DNA of 26,838 nucleotides from CAVPEW01 sp050247895 (GTDB taxonomy: Bacteria; Actinomycetota; Acidimicrobiia; Acidimicrobiales; VFJN01), in contig JBFWTJ010000005.1 of the NCBI GenBank assembly GCA_050247895.1, positions 1 through 26,838 on the forward strand, in the 5' to 3' direction. The notes below the pieces were generated by a model. The model was not told the DNA's origin and searched no databases. It worked only from the letters and a program-made list of their open reading frames with translations. This document shows positions 1-7,395 of this stretch, piece by piece. A program made the translations under genes and the position numbers. Within the stretch, counting starts at the first letter, position 1, and every line of letters starts with the position of its first letter.

Positions 1-1
1 C

Positions 2-37
2 CCCGTCGCCGTCGACGCGCTGGTGGAGCGGGCGTGA
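2..37 (+). CDS. 3' end of an unidentified gene (partial)
   Basis: The frame starting at base 2 reads PVAVDALVERA and stops with TGA at 35-37. Only eleven residues are inside the window, so the product cannot be identified from sequence. The stop overlaps a GTG at 34-36 in the arrangement GTGA, which is the usual sign of translational coupling to the next gene. That next gene encodes a CoA-binding, alpha-type ADP-forming acyl-CoA synthetase, and the usual partner is an ATP-grasp beta subunit. A beta subunit is therefore a reasonable guess for this fragment, but this is inference only. Confidence 0.5.
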   Translation, partial: PVAVDALVERA

Positions 38-1499
38 GCAGCCCCGACCGTTCCGGGCCCTCTTCGAGCCCCGCGGGGTCGTCGTCGCCGGGGCGTCCAG
101 CCACCCGGGCAAGTTCGGCTTCGTCGCCCTGCACAACATCCTGGCCGCCGGCTACGACGGGCGGGTCTTCGCCGTGAACCTCGAGGGCACGCCGGTCCTG
201 GGCGTCGAGTCGGTCACCTCGGTCGACCAGGTCCCCCACGGCGCGGCCGACCTGGTCTTCGTCTGCACGCCGGCCAAGGCCAACGTCGAGCTGCTGCGGG
301 CCTGCGCGGCCCGGGGGATCACCGCCGCCTTCGTGGCCTCGGCCGGCTACGCCGAGTCCGGCCCCGAGGGCGCGGCGGCCCAGGACGAGCTGGTCGCGGT
401 GGCCCGGGAGCTGGGCATCCTGCTGGCCGGGCCCAACGGCCAGGGGCTGGTCTCCACGCCGGCCCGGCTCTGCGCCCAGATCGTCGCCCCCCACCCGCCC
501 GCGGGGCCGATCGGCATCGCCTCCCAGTCGGGCAACCTGGTCTCGGCCTTCATGAACCTCGCCCGCCACCACGGCGTGGGCGTGAGCCGGGCCCTCTCGG
601 CCGGCAACGCGGCGATGGTCGGGGTGGCCGACCTCCTGGAGCACTACGCGCAGGACCCGGCCACGACCGTCGGCCTGGCCTACGTGGAGGGCCTGCCCGA
701 CGGGCGGGGGTTCCTCGACCGGCTCCGGGCCGTCACGCCCGAGCTCCCCGTGGTGCTGGTCAAGGGCGGTGCCTCCGCCGCCGGCGCCCGGGCCGCGGCC
801 AGCCACACCGGCAGCCTGGCCACCGACGACCGGATCTTCGACGGCGCGGCCCGCCAGGCCGGGCTGACCCGGGCCGGCTCGGTCGAGGAGGCCTTCGACG
901 CCGCGGCGGCGTTCGCCACCATGCCGCTGCCCCGAGGACCCCGGGTCGCGGTGGTCACCACGGCCGGGGGCTGGGGGGTGCTGGCGTCCGATGCGCTGTC
1001 CCGGGCGCCCGGCCTCGACCTCGTGGCCCTGTCCGACGACCTGCGGACCCGCCTCGACGCCGTGCTGCCCGCCCGGTGGAGCCGGGGGAACCCGATCGAC
1101 CTGTCGGGCGGCGAGACCCGCGACACGATCCCCAACGTGCTGGAGGTGGTGGTGGGCCACCCCGAGGTCGACGCGGTGGTGGTCCTGGGCCTGGGCATCC
1201 AGGCCAACCAGGGCCGGTTCGAGGCCGAAGGCCCCTTCCATCCCGACCACGGCCTGGGCCGGATCGTCGAGTACCACCGGCGCCAGGACGAGCGGTTCGC
1301 CACCACCGCGGTGGAGCTGGGCCGGGTCCACGGCAAGCCGGTCGCGGTGGCCACCGAGCTGGCCGTGGCCGACCGGGACAACGCCGCGGTGGCCGCCTGC
1401 CGGGCCGCGGGCGCCATGTGCTTCGCCTCGGCCGACCGGGCGGTGGCCGCGCTGGTCCACCTGCGCCGCCGAGCCCGCTGGCTCGAGCGCCGGGCCTGA
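34..1499 (+). CDS. ADP-forming acyl-CoA synthetase, CoA-binding/ligase (alpha-type) subunit, 5' end apparently frameshifted
   Basis: The product resembles the alpha part of NDP-forming acyl-CoA synthetases (acetate-CoA ligase family), which interconvert acyl-CoA and acid with formation of ATP. An N-terminal Rossmann CoA-binding domain begins at about base 51 (FRALFEPRG, then VVVAGASSHPGK and GYDGRVFAVN). A succinyl-CoA-ligase-like domain follows (GIASQSGNLVSAFMN), then the SHTGSL segment at about base 811 that holds the histidine phosphorylated in this family. There is no ATP-grasp domain, so a separate beta subunit is expected, possibly the gene ending at 37. The main frame is open from base 3 but has no ATG, GTG or TTG before GTG 174, and that start would cut off the CoA-binding fold. 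GTG 34 overlaps the upstream stop and gives a natural MSSPD start, but it is one base out of frame. A single missing base between 34 and 51 would restore one gene of about 488 residues. The function is fairly sure; the start is not. Confidence 0.8.
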
Positions 1500-1526
1500 C
1501 CCGCCGTGGCCTGGCAAGGTGGCACC

Positions 1527-1856
1527 GTGAGCGGCGACCCGTCACCGTGGCAGTGGATGACCTACCTGGTGGGCGTGCGGGTGGCCCCGCCGGCGCACCG
1601 CCCCGCCCTGCGCCGGTTCCTCGACGACGCCGACGACAGCCGGCGCGGGCTGGTCCTGGCCCTGCCCAACGCGCTGGTGCTGGTGGTGGTCGCCCTCGGG
1701 TTCCTGGCCTTCGGCGACGGCATCAGCTTCGTCATCCTGGGCGCCTGCGCCGCCCTGGCCCTGGCCCTGGGCTGGTTCGCGCCGCCCATCACCGAGCGAC
1801 GGGCCGCCTTCCTGCGGCGGCGCCACCAGCTCGCCTCGCCCGCCACCGACGTTTGA
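1527..1856 (+). CDS. Small two-helix membrane protein, DUF5313-like
   Basis: The 109-residue product has a short polar N-terminus (PSPWQWMTYLVG), a charged stretch (residues about 25-41), two hydrophobic helices at about 43-62 and 66-86, and a basic C-terminal tail (ERRAAFLRRR). The W..Y..G, then R..D..R, then two-helix plan resembles actinobacterial DUF5313 proteins, but the match is from memory and tentative. I chose GTG 1527 because AAGGTGG at 1516-1522 is well placed as a ribosome binding site. A GTG at 1506 is in frame and would add seven residues. The stop lies only 5 nt before the CsoR operator of the copper cluster, so the gene is probably a separate unit. No function is known. Confidence 0.7.
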   Translation: MSGDPSPWQWMTYLVGVRVAPPAHRPALRRFLDDADDSRRGLVLALPNALVLVVVALGFLAFGDGISFVILGACAALALALGWFAPPITERRAAFLRRRHQLASPATDV

Positions 1857-1860
1857 AGGG

Positions 1861-1881
1861 TACCCCCTAGGGGTATAGGGT
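1861..1881 (+). promoter_or_regulatory. CsoR-type operator and -10 element of the copper operon
   Basis: TACCCCCTAGGGGTA at 1861-1875 is a near-perfect dyad of the type bound by copper-sensing CsoR (TACCCC/GGGGTA arms). It is joined directly to TAGGGT at 1876-1881, a good actinobacterial -10 hexamer placed 6 nt before the ATG of copZ. That spacing predicts a leaderless transcript. Repressor on the dyad would block polymerase. A csoR gene lies at the end of the same cluster. Confidence 0.8.
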
Positions 1882-1887
1882 GCGGGC

Positions 1888-2094
1888 ATGAGCACGACCA
1901 GCACCCACACCGTCGTCGGCATGACCTGCGAGCACTGCGTGCAGGCCGTCGAGTCCGAGGTGGCCCGGATCGAAGGGGTATCCCGGGCCACCGCCGAGCT
2001 GGCCACGGGGCGCCTGACCGTCGAGTCCGAGCGCCCGGTCGACGCCGCCGCGGTGGCCGCTGCCGTCGACGAGGCGGGCTACTCCCTGGCATGA
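1888..2094 (+). CDS. copZ: Copper chaperone CopZ (HMA domain)
   Basis: This 68-residue protein is a single heavy-metal-associated ferredoxin-like domain. The metal loop is GMTCEHC with Cys14 and Cys17, followed by a typical helix (VQAVESEVARIEGV) and a C-terminal EAGY. CopZ proteins bind Cu(I) in the cytoplasm and pass it to the CopA ATPase and to CsoR. The ATG lies 6 nt after a -10-like hexamer, with no Shine-Dalgarno between them, so translation is probably leaderless. The stop overlaps the start of the next gene (ATGA, 2091-2094), and that gene in turn overlaps copA. The three therefore form one tightly coupled operon under the CsoR-type operator. The family is sure; copper specificity follows from the context. 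Confidence 0.93.
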   Translation: MSTTSTHTVVGMTCEHCVQAVESEVARIEGVSRATAELATGRLTVESERPVDAAAVAAAVDEAGYSLA

Positions 2095-2303
2095 GCGCTC
2101 CCGCCCGGCTCGCCGCCTTCGCCGCCACGCTGGTGCTCAGCGCCGGCGCGGGCGCGGCGCTGGGCGCGCTGGTCGGCCCGCTGGGCGACCCGGCCCCGCC
2201 CGCGGTCGAGGACCCCTCCGGCCCGGTCCACGGCGACCACCCCGCCGACCACGACGACACCACGCCCGATGCCGAGGGCGCACCCGGTCGGGACGCGCCG
2301 TGA
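2091..2303 (+). CDS. Small His/Asp-rich membrane or exported protein between copZ and copA
   Basis: This 70-residue product has an N-terminal hydrophobic segment (about residues 6-31, Ala/Leu/Gly-rich), then a Pro-rich linker and an acidic, His-containing tail (HGDHPADHDD). I see no named domain. The start ATG overlaps the copZ stop and the TGA stop overlaps the GTG start of copA, so it is translated with both. The coupling and third-position GC indicate a real gene. The hydrophobic segment could be an uncleaved anchor or a signal peptide; no lipobox cysteine is visible. A periplasmic metal-binding tail that works with CopA is a plausible role, but this rests only on context and composition. 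Confidence 0.75.
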   Translation: MSAPARLAAFAATLVLSAGAGAALGALVGPLGDPAPPAVEDPSGPVHGDHPADHDDTTPDAEGAPGRDAP

Positions 2304-4609
2304 CCGCCACCTCGTCGCCGGGGACGGCCGGGCCGCACCACGGCGGGGGCGCCGACCACCACCACGCCGCGGACCACCACCACGCCGGCGAGCGCGTCGA
2401 GCTGCGCATCGAGGGGATGACCTGCACGTCGTGCGCGGCCCGCATCGAGAAGCGGCTCAACCGGCTCGACGGCGTGCACGCCCAGGTCAACTACGCCACC
2501 GAGCGGGCCACCATCGACGTCGAGCGCGACGTCGACACCGGCGAGCTGGTGGCCCAGGTCGCCGCGGCCGGGTACCGGGCCCACCCCGTCGCCGGGCCCG
2601 GCCACGGCCACGACCACGCCGAGGTGCCCGAGGCCGACCTGCGGCGCCGCGTCGTGACCGCCGCGGTCCTGGCCCTGCCCGTCGTCGCCATAGCCATGGT
2701 CCCCGCCCTCCAGGTCGACGGCTGGCAGTGGGCCTCCCTGGCCCTGGCCACGCCGGTGGTCACCTGGTGCGCCTGGCCCCTGCACCGGGCCGCGCTCCAG
2801 AACCTGCGCCACGCCGCCGCCACCATGGACACCCTGGTGTCGGTCGGCGTCCTGGCCGCCTACGCCTGGTCGCTCTACGCCCTGGTCTGGGGCGAGGCCG
2901 GCCGCATCGGCATGACCCACGGGTTCAGCCTGGCCACCAGCCGCGGCCACGGGGCCAGCCAGGTCTACTTCGAGGTCGCGGCCGGGGTCACCGCCTTCAT
3001 CCTGCTCGGGCGACTGTTCGAGCAGCGGGCCAAGCGCCGGGCCGGCTCGGCCATCGAGGCCCTGCTCGCCCTGCGACCCGACGAGGTCGCCGTGCTGGGC
3101 GACGACGGGCGGGAGTCGCGCCTGGCCCTGGCCGACCTGGAGGTCGGCCGGCTCTTCGTGGTCCGCCCCGGAGAGCGCGTCGCCACCGACGGCGTCGTGG
3201 TCGAGGGCGACTCGGCCCTCGACGCGTCGCTGCTCACCGGCGAGCCGCTGCCGGTCGAGGTCGGCCCCGGCGACCAGATCAGCGGCGGCACCGTCAACGC
3301 CCACGGCCGGCTCGTCGTGCGGGCCACCGCGGTCGGCGCCGACACCGCCGTGGCCCGGATCGCCCGGCTGGTCCAGGACGCCCAGGCCGGCAAGGCCCCC
3401 GTCCAGCGCCTGGCCGACCGGGTGTCGGCCGTCTTCGTCCCGGTGGTCATCGCGCTGGCCGCGGCGAGCCTCGGCTTCTGGGCCACCGCGGCGGCCACCG
3501 ACGCCCCCACCGTGGCCTTCGGTGCCGCGGTGGCGGTGCTCATCGTGGCCTGCCCCTGCGCCCTGGGCCTGGCCACCCCGACGGCCCTGATGGTCGGGAC
3601 CGGGCGCGGCGCCCAGCTCGGGATCCTGGTCAAGGGCCCCGAGGTGCTCGAGTCGACCCGGGCCGTGGACACGATCGTGCTGGACAAGACCGGCACGCTG
3701 ACCACGGGCCGGATCGCCCTGGTCGAGGTGGCCGCCCACGACGCCGACCCCGACGAGGTCCTGCGCCTGGCCGCGTCGGTCGAGGACGCCAGCGAGCACC
3801 CCCTGGCCCGGGCCGTGGTGGACGGGGCCCGCGCCCGTGGGATCGAGCCGGCGCCGGTCGCCTCGTTCGCGGCCGAGGCCGGCCGGGGCGTGTCGGGCAC
3901 GGTCGGGACCCACCACGTCGCCGTCGGGCAGGCCCGGGCCCTGGCCGAGCGGGGGCTGGCGCTCCCCGCCGGGCTGGCCTCGGCCCGCGACCGGATCGAG
4001 GCCGCCGGGCAGACCGCCGTCGTGGTGGCCCGCGACGGCACCGCGGTCGGGGTCCTGGCCCTCGCCGACACCCTGAAGCCGACGTCGGCCGCCGCCATCG
4101 CCGCGCTGCGCGCGCTGGGCCTGCGTCCGGTGCTGGTCACCGGTGACAACCCGGGCGCGGCGCACGCCGTGGCGGCCCGGCTCGGCATCGACGAGGTCGT
4201 GGCCGAGGCCCTCCCGGAGGACAAGGCGGAGATCGTCGGGCGCCTCCAGGCCGAGGGCCACGTGGTGGCCATGGTCGGCGACGGGGTGAACGACGCCGGC
4301 GCGCTGGCCCGGGCCGACCTGGGCATGGCCATGGGCGGCGGCACCCACGTGGCCATCGAGGCCAGCGACGTGACGCTGCTGCGCGACGACCTGGGGTCGG
4401 TCCCCGACGCCATCCGCCTGGCCCGCCGGACCCTGTCGACCATCAAGGTCAACCTGTTCTGGGCCTTCGCCTACAACGTGGCCGCCGTCCCGGTGGCCGC
4501 GGCCGGGCTGCTCAACCCCATGCTCGCCGGCGCGGCGATGGCTCTGTCCAGCGCCTTCGTCGTGTCCAACAGCCTGCGGCTCCGCCGGTTCCGACCGGCG
4601 TCGCCCTGA
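2300..4609 (+). CDS. copA: Cu(I)-exporting P1B-type ATPase CopA
   Basis: The 769-residue protein is a copper-exporting P-type ATPase of the inner membrane. Residues 12-30 are His-rich (three clusters, including two HHH runs). An HMA domain follows with GMTCTSC (Cys42, Cys45). Then come the membrane helices, the actuator motif TGE at 313-315, the transmembrane metal site CPC at 418-420, the phosphorylated aspartate in DKTGT (Asp462), SEHPLA with the nucleotide-binding His500, and GDGVND at 660-665. The last helices carry the Cu(I) signatures NLFWAFAYN and MALSSAFVVSNS, which point to subgroup P1B-1 rather than Zn or Co pumps. The GTG start overlaps the preceding stop. The gene is the last of the copZ operon, and csoR follows under its own operator. 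Confidence 0.96.
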   Translation: MTATSSPGTAGPHHGGGADHHHAADHHHAGERVELRIEGMTCTSCAARIEKRLNRLDGVHAQVNYATERATIDVERDVDTGELVAQVAAAGYRAHPVAGPGHGHDHAEVPEADLRRRVVTAAVLALPVVAIAMVPALQVDGWQWASLALATPVVTWCAWPLHRAALQNLRHAAATMDTLVSVGVLAAYAWSLYALVWGEAGRIGMTHGFSLATSRGHGASQVYFEVAAGVTAFILLGRLFEQRAKRRAGSAIEALLALRPDEVAVLGDDGRESRLALADLEVGRLFVVRPGERVATDGVVVEGDSALDASLLTGEPLPVEVGPGDQISGGTVNAHGRLVVRATAVGADTAVARIARLVQDAQAGKAPVQRLADRVSAVFVPVVIALAAASLGFWATAAATDAPTVAFGAAVAVLIVACPCALGLATPTALMVGTGRGAQLGILVKGPEVLESTRAVDTIVLDKTGTLTTGRIALVEVAAHDADPDEVLRLAASVEDASEHPLARAVVDGARARGIEPAPVASFAAEAGRGVSGTVGTHHVAVGQARALAERGLALPAGLASARDRIEAAGQTAVVVARDGTAVGVLALADTLKPTSAAAIAALRALGLRPVLVTGDNPGAAHAVAARLGIDEVVAEALPEDKAEIVGRLQAEGHVVAMVGDGVNDAGALARADLGMAMGGGTHVAIEASDVTLLRDDLGSVPDAIRLARRTLSTIKVNLFWAFAYNVAAVPVAAAGLLNPMLAGAAMALSSAFVVSNSLRLRRFRPASP

Positions 4610-4628
4610 TACCCCGTACGGGTATCCT
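4608..4628 (+). promoter_or_regulatory. CsoR-type operator and -10 element of csoR
   Basis: GATACCCCGTACGGGTATC at 4608-4626 has perfect 7-bp arms (GATACCC/GGGTATC) around CGTAC. It begins inside the copA stop codon. Its right arm overlaps TATCCT (4623-4628), a -10-like hexamer 7 nt before the csoR ATG. This predicts a leaderless, self-repressed csoR transcript. It is the second copy of the operator type seen before copZ. Confidence 0.8.
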
Positions 4629-4635
4629 CTCGGTC

Positions 4636-4920
4636 ATGCCGGGGTACGAGATGCACAAGGACGACTACGTCGCCCGCCTGCGGCGGATCGAGGGCCAGAT
4701 CCGCGGCCTCCAGCGGATGGTCGAGTCGGACACCTACTGCATCGACGTCCTCACCCAGGTCTCCGCGGCGAGCCGGGCCCTCCAGAGCGTCGCGGTGGGC
4801 CTGCTCGACGAGCACATCCGCCACTGCGTTCGGGACGCGGCCCTGGGCGACGACCCCGACGCGGCCGACCGCATGGTCACCGAGGCGACCCGGGCCATCG
4901 AGCGCCTGGTCAAGTCCTAG
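4636..4920 (+). CDS. csoR: Copper-sensing transcriptional repressor CsoR
   Basis: This is a 94-residue all-helical DUF156-family repressor. The N-terminal region has RLRRIEGQIRGLQRMV, the family signature. The Cu(I) ligands are present with the usual spacing: Cys35 in TYCIDVL, then His60 and Cys64 in DEHIRHC. This Cys-His-Cys set marks the copper branch, as opposed to the nickel/cobalt RcnR or formaldehyde FrmR branches. CsoR leaves DNA when it binds Cu(I). Two matching operators are in the window, before copZ and before csoR itself, so it should control both the efflux operon and its own synthesis. The ATG is 7 nt after a -10-like hexamer with no Shine-Dalgarno. Confidence 0.95.
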   Translation: MPGYEMHKDDYVARLRRIEGQIRGLQRMVESDTYCIDVLTQVSAASRALQSVAVGLLDEHIRHCVRDAALGDDPDAADRMVTEATRAIERLVKS

Positions 4921-4943
4921 GCCACCGGGCCCCCGGGGTGGCC
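4920..4943. terminator. Hairpin between convergent csoR and 4961-5359 genes
   Basis: GGCCACC (4920-4926) and GGTGGCC (4937-4943) form a perfect 7-bp stem around a 10-nt GC-rich loop. It starts at the last base of the csoR stop and lies 17 nt beyond the end of the minus-strand gene. There is no U-tract. Its position between converging genes suggests a two-way terminator. Confidence 0.5.
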
Positions 4944-4960
4944 GCTCGACCCGGGGTCGT

Positions 4961-5359
4961 TCAGGCCGTGGCGGCGTCGGGGGGTGCGTCGTGGTCGGTG
5001 GCCAGGCGGCTGGACAGCGCCTGCCAGATGTCCTGGCGCCGGCCGGCGTCCAGCCGCTCGAGCGGGATGGACGAGAAGGCGTCCACCGGGTCGCCCAGCG
5101 GCTCCACGCCGAGGTCGGTGCAGAGCCGGCGGTAGGCCGCGCCCAGCAACGTGCCCAGCAGCTCGTCGTCGGCCGTCGACCAGGGATCGACCACCGCGGC
5201 CCGCAGCGCGGCTCCGTCGAGCCGGCCCCGGAACCGCAGGTGCAGGACCGTGGCCACGACCTCGCCCCAGGCACCGGCGGCGGCCAGCAGCGCCGATCTG
5301 TGGATCGCTTCGAGGTCACCGGCTTCGCTCTGCACCGCAGTTAGGAGCGCGCACGGCAT
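4961..5359 (-). CDS. Hypothetical protein, helical, 132 aa
   Basis: I do not recognise this protein. From the ATG at 5359 it is 132 residues, soluble, probably mostly helical (AIHRSALLAAAGAWGEVVATVLHL; DDELLGTLLGAAYRRLCTDLG), with no signal peptide, membrane segment or metal motif. Base use at third positions fits a real gene. The frame is open further upstream, to 5458, but those residues are Cys/Arg-rich and look non-coding. No strong ribosome binding site marks the ATG, so the start is uncertain. It lies on the same strand as the 603-aa sigma-factor fusion, 147 nt downstream of it, and could be its last operon member. The gap 5360-5506 holds nothing else I can support. Confidence 0.55.
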   Translation of the reverse strand: MPCALLTAVQSEAGDLEAIHRSALLAAAGAWGEVVATVLHLRFRGRLDGAALRAAVVDPWSTADDELLGTLLGAAYRRLCTDLGVEPLGDPVDAFSSIPLERLDAGRRQDIWQALSSRLATDHDAPPDAATA

Positions 5360-5506
5360 CGGGCCTAACGGCGCGGTGGCATCATTCCTGCACGCCGGGT
5401 GTGCACCGCACCACCAACGGTGAGATCGGGAGCCACACGGCGTCGTGCGGACGGGCACGGCCGGTCCCCGGAGGGAACGACCGGGTCGGCAGCGGGCGCG
5501 ACGCCG

Positions 5507-7318
5507 TCAGAGGGACGAGCAGGAAGGTCCCAGGGGGACCGTGACCGCGGTGGTCGCGCCGAAGGCGTCGACCGCGGTGAGGACCAGCAGGCCCGGTCCA
5601 CCGGCCGGCACCTCGGAGGCCAGGGAGAACGTCCGGCCCGCTCCCAACGCCACCGGCGTCGGCGCCGCGCCGTCCAACGACGACGTCAGCTCGACGGCCG
5701 ACTCGTCGACCACGCGCCCGGCCACCGAGTGCACCGTGGCCTCGCACGTCGCCGCTCCCGGCGGGCCCGGCAGGTCCCGGACCACGCGGTGCGCCAGGTC
5801 CTCGATCGTCGGCGCCCGGCTGACCGAGCCCCGCACCCGGACCTCGCCGGTCGAGCCGTCCGGCCCGGTCAGGCCGAAGGGCAGGTCGAAGGGGCCCTCG
5901 GGCAGGCCGGTCCGGTCCAGCGTCAGGCTGATCTCGACCGACTCGCCCGGTGCCAGCACCCCCGACGCCGGGCCCAGGCCCAGCCACGAGGTCGAGGTCG
6001 CCTCCCAGGCGATCCCGTCGCCCCCCACGTTGCGCAGGTGCAGGCCGCGCACGGTGCCGGTCCCCCCGAAGTCCACCACGGTCCGGTCGGCCTCGAGGCG
6101 ACCCGGCGAGGGCGCCACGATCACCGGCGACTCCGGGGCGGGCGGGGCGTCCGCCGACGGGGGCGGGGCCCCCACCTCGACCACCGGTTGCCCGTCGGCC
6201 GGCTGTCCTCCGGCCGGCTGTCCGTCCACCGGCCCGGCCTCGCCGAGGGCGACGACCACCGGGACCTCGGCCACCGGCAGCCCGCTCGCACCCGTCGAGG
6301 AGGAGGACGAGGGCGACGAGGGGGACGTGCCCTGCGCCGAGGGGATCGGCACCGGCATGGGCGCGGCCTGGTCACCGGCGGGCGCGGGGGCGAGCCAGGC
6401 GACCCCGGCGGCCACGACCACCGCCGTCGTCCCGGCGGCCACGGCGAGGATCCCGGCCCGACGGGTCGACGCCACCGCCTCCCGACCGGTCGCGCCCGTC
6501 GCCTCGGCCCACGACTGCTCGCCACCGGCCGGAACGGCGTGGGCCTCGTCGAAGCGGGCCATCACCCGTTCCCGCACCAGGGAGGGGGCCGGCGACAGCG
6601 GGAGCGCGGCCACCAGCGCCAGGGGGGCGACCAGCCCGGCCCGGCTCTCCTCGCACACCTCGCAGCCCTCGACGTGGCGGCTCACCAGCGAGCGGATCCG
6701 CGGCGTGTAGCGCCCGTCCCACCGGGAGAGCAGGGCGGCCAGCTCGTCGCAGCGGCGCGAGCCGTGCCGGGCCAGCAGCAGCGAGCCGATCGAGCGCTCC
6801 ACCCGGGCCTTGGCCCGGTTGAGCAGGACGTAGGCGTGACCCAGGTTGACGCCCACGGCGTCGGCCAGCTCCCGGCCGACCATGCCGTGGCGCAGGTGCA
6901 GCTCGAGCACCTCGCGGTCGCGCGGCGCCAGGCCGTGCATCGCGGTCCACACCAGGCCCACCGCCTCCGCCTGCTCGGCCCTGGCGTCGGGCCCCGGTCC
7001 CTCGTCTTCCACGTCCCGGTCCTCCTCGGAGAGGTCGATCCGCCGCCCGCGCCGCAAGCGCTGGAGGGACTCGTTGCGGGCGATGGCGTAGAGCCAGGGC
7101 CGGAAGGCGGCCGGATCCCGCAGCTGGTGCAACCGGTCGATGACCCGGACGAACGTCTCCTGGGTGGCGTCCGCCGCCTCCTCGCGGTTGCGGAGCAGGC
7201 CGAAGCAGTAGCTGTGGATCCGGTCGGAGTAGCGGTCGTAGAGCTCCGAGAACGCGGCGCGGTCACCGTGGGCGGCGCGGGCCGCCAGCTCCGGATCGTC
7301 GACACCCGTCTCGTTCAT
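5507..7318 (-). CDS. ECF sigma factor fused to zinc anti-sigma motif, membrane helix and extracytoplasmic sensor domains
   Basis: One 603-residue chain holds what is usually two proteins. Sigma region 2 is at about residues 20-95 (RLHQLRDPAAFRPWLYAIARN). Sigma region 4 is at about 125-178 (LAPRDREVLELHLRHG, then a helix-turn-helix). A zinc anti-sigma motif follows: His215, Cys219, Cys222 in HVEGCEVC. A membrane helix lies at about 288-310, then a Pro/Ser/Gly-rich linker with GQP repeats (366-379). A BACON-like beta-sandwich spans about 410-500 (WLGLGPASGVLAPGESVEISLTL), and a second beta-rich domain spans 505-600 with Cys525 and Cys600. The sigma part would face the cytoplasm and the last 290 residues the outside. 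The layout recalls actinobacterial ECF groups with long C-terminal extensions (ECF52-like, from memory). ATG 7318 has GGTGGAGG just upstream; the frame stays open far beyond but is non-coding there. A TGTAAGG-N16-CATCT element precedes the gene. Confidence 0.88.
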   Translation of the reverse strand: MNETGVDDPELAARAAHGDRAAFSELYDRYSDRIHSYCFGLLRNREEAADATQETFVRVIDRLHQLRDPAAFRPWLYAIARNESLQRLRRGRRIDLSEEDRDVEDEGPGPDARAEQAEAVGLVWTAMHGLAPRDREVLELHLRHGMVGRELADAVGVNLGHAYVLLNRAKARVERSIGSLLLARHGSRRCDELAALLSRWDGRYTPRIRSLVSRHVEGCEVCEESRAGLVAPLALVAALPLSPAPSLVRERVMARFDEAHAVPAGGEQSWAEATGATGREAVASTRRAGILAVAAGTTAVVVAAGVAWLAPAPAGDQAAPMPVPIPSAQGTSPSSPSSSSSTGASGLPVAEVPVVVALGEAGPVDGQPAGGQPADGQPVVEVGAPPPSADAPPAPESPVIVAPSPGRLEADRTVVDFGGTGTVRGLHLRNVGGDGIAWEATSTSWLGLGPASGVLAPGESVEISLTLDRTGLPEGPFDLPFGLTGPDGSTGEVRVRGSVSRAPTIEDLAHRVVRDLPGPPGAATCEATVHSVAGRVVDESAVELTSSLDGAAPTPVALGAGRTFSLASEVPAGGPGLLVLTAVDAFGATTAVTVPLGPSCSSL

Positions 7319-7351
7319 CTGCCTCCACCCGACTCGAGTTCCTTCGGGTCG

Positions 7352-7379
7352 AGATGCAGCGGGGCGCCCGGTCCTTACA
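7352..7379 (-). promoter_or_regulatory. ECF-like promoter of the sigma/anti-sigma fusion
   Basis: On the minus strand TGTAAGG (7379-7373) is followed after exactly 16 nt by CATCT (7356-7352). The ATG is 33 nt after CATCT, with a good ribosome binding site between. The same bipartite element, with the same spacing, occurs at 10687-10660 and 20733-20706. It lies in the 77-nt gap after the anti-sigma gene. Promoter activity is inferred. Confidence 0.65.
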
Positions 7380-7395
7380 CTCGGGGCCCTGCTCG

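Noticed and set aside
174..176. GTG 174 as start of the acyl-CoA synthetase gene
   Set aside because: The conserved CoA-binding fold clearly begins more than 100 bases earlier in the same frame, so this start would remove essential sequence.
1562..4348. A long open frame on the minus strand antisense to the copper genes
   Set aside because: It is a product of high GC content: Gly/Arg/Pro/Asp-rich sequence without domains, fully opposed to clearly recognised copZ and copA.
5340..5369. GTTAGG-N18-CCTAAC inverted repeat at the start of the 132-aa hypothetical gene
   Set aside because: It resembles half of the TGTTAGG boxes, but the first T/G positions do not match and no CATCT/CGTCT lies at 15-17 nt in either direction.
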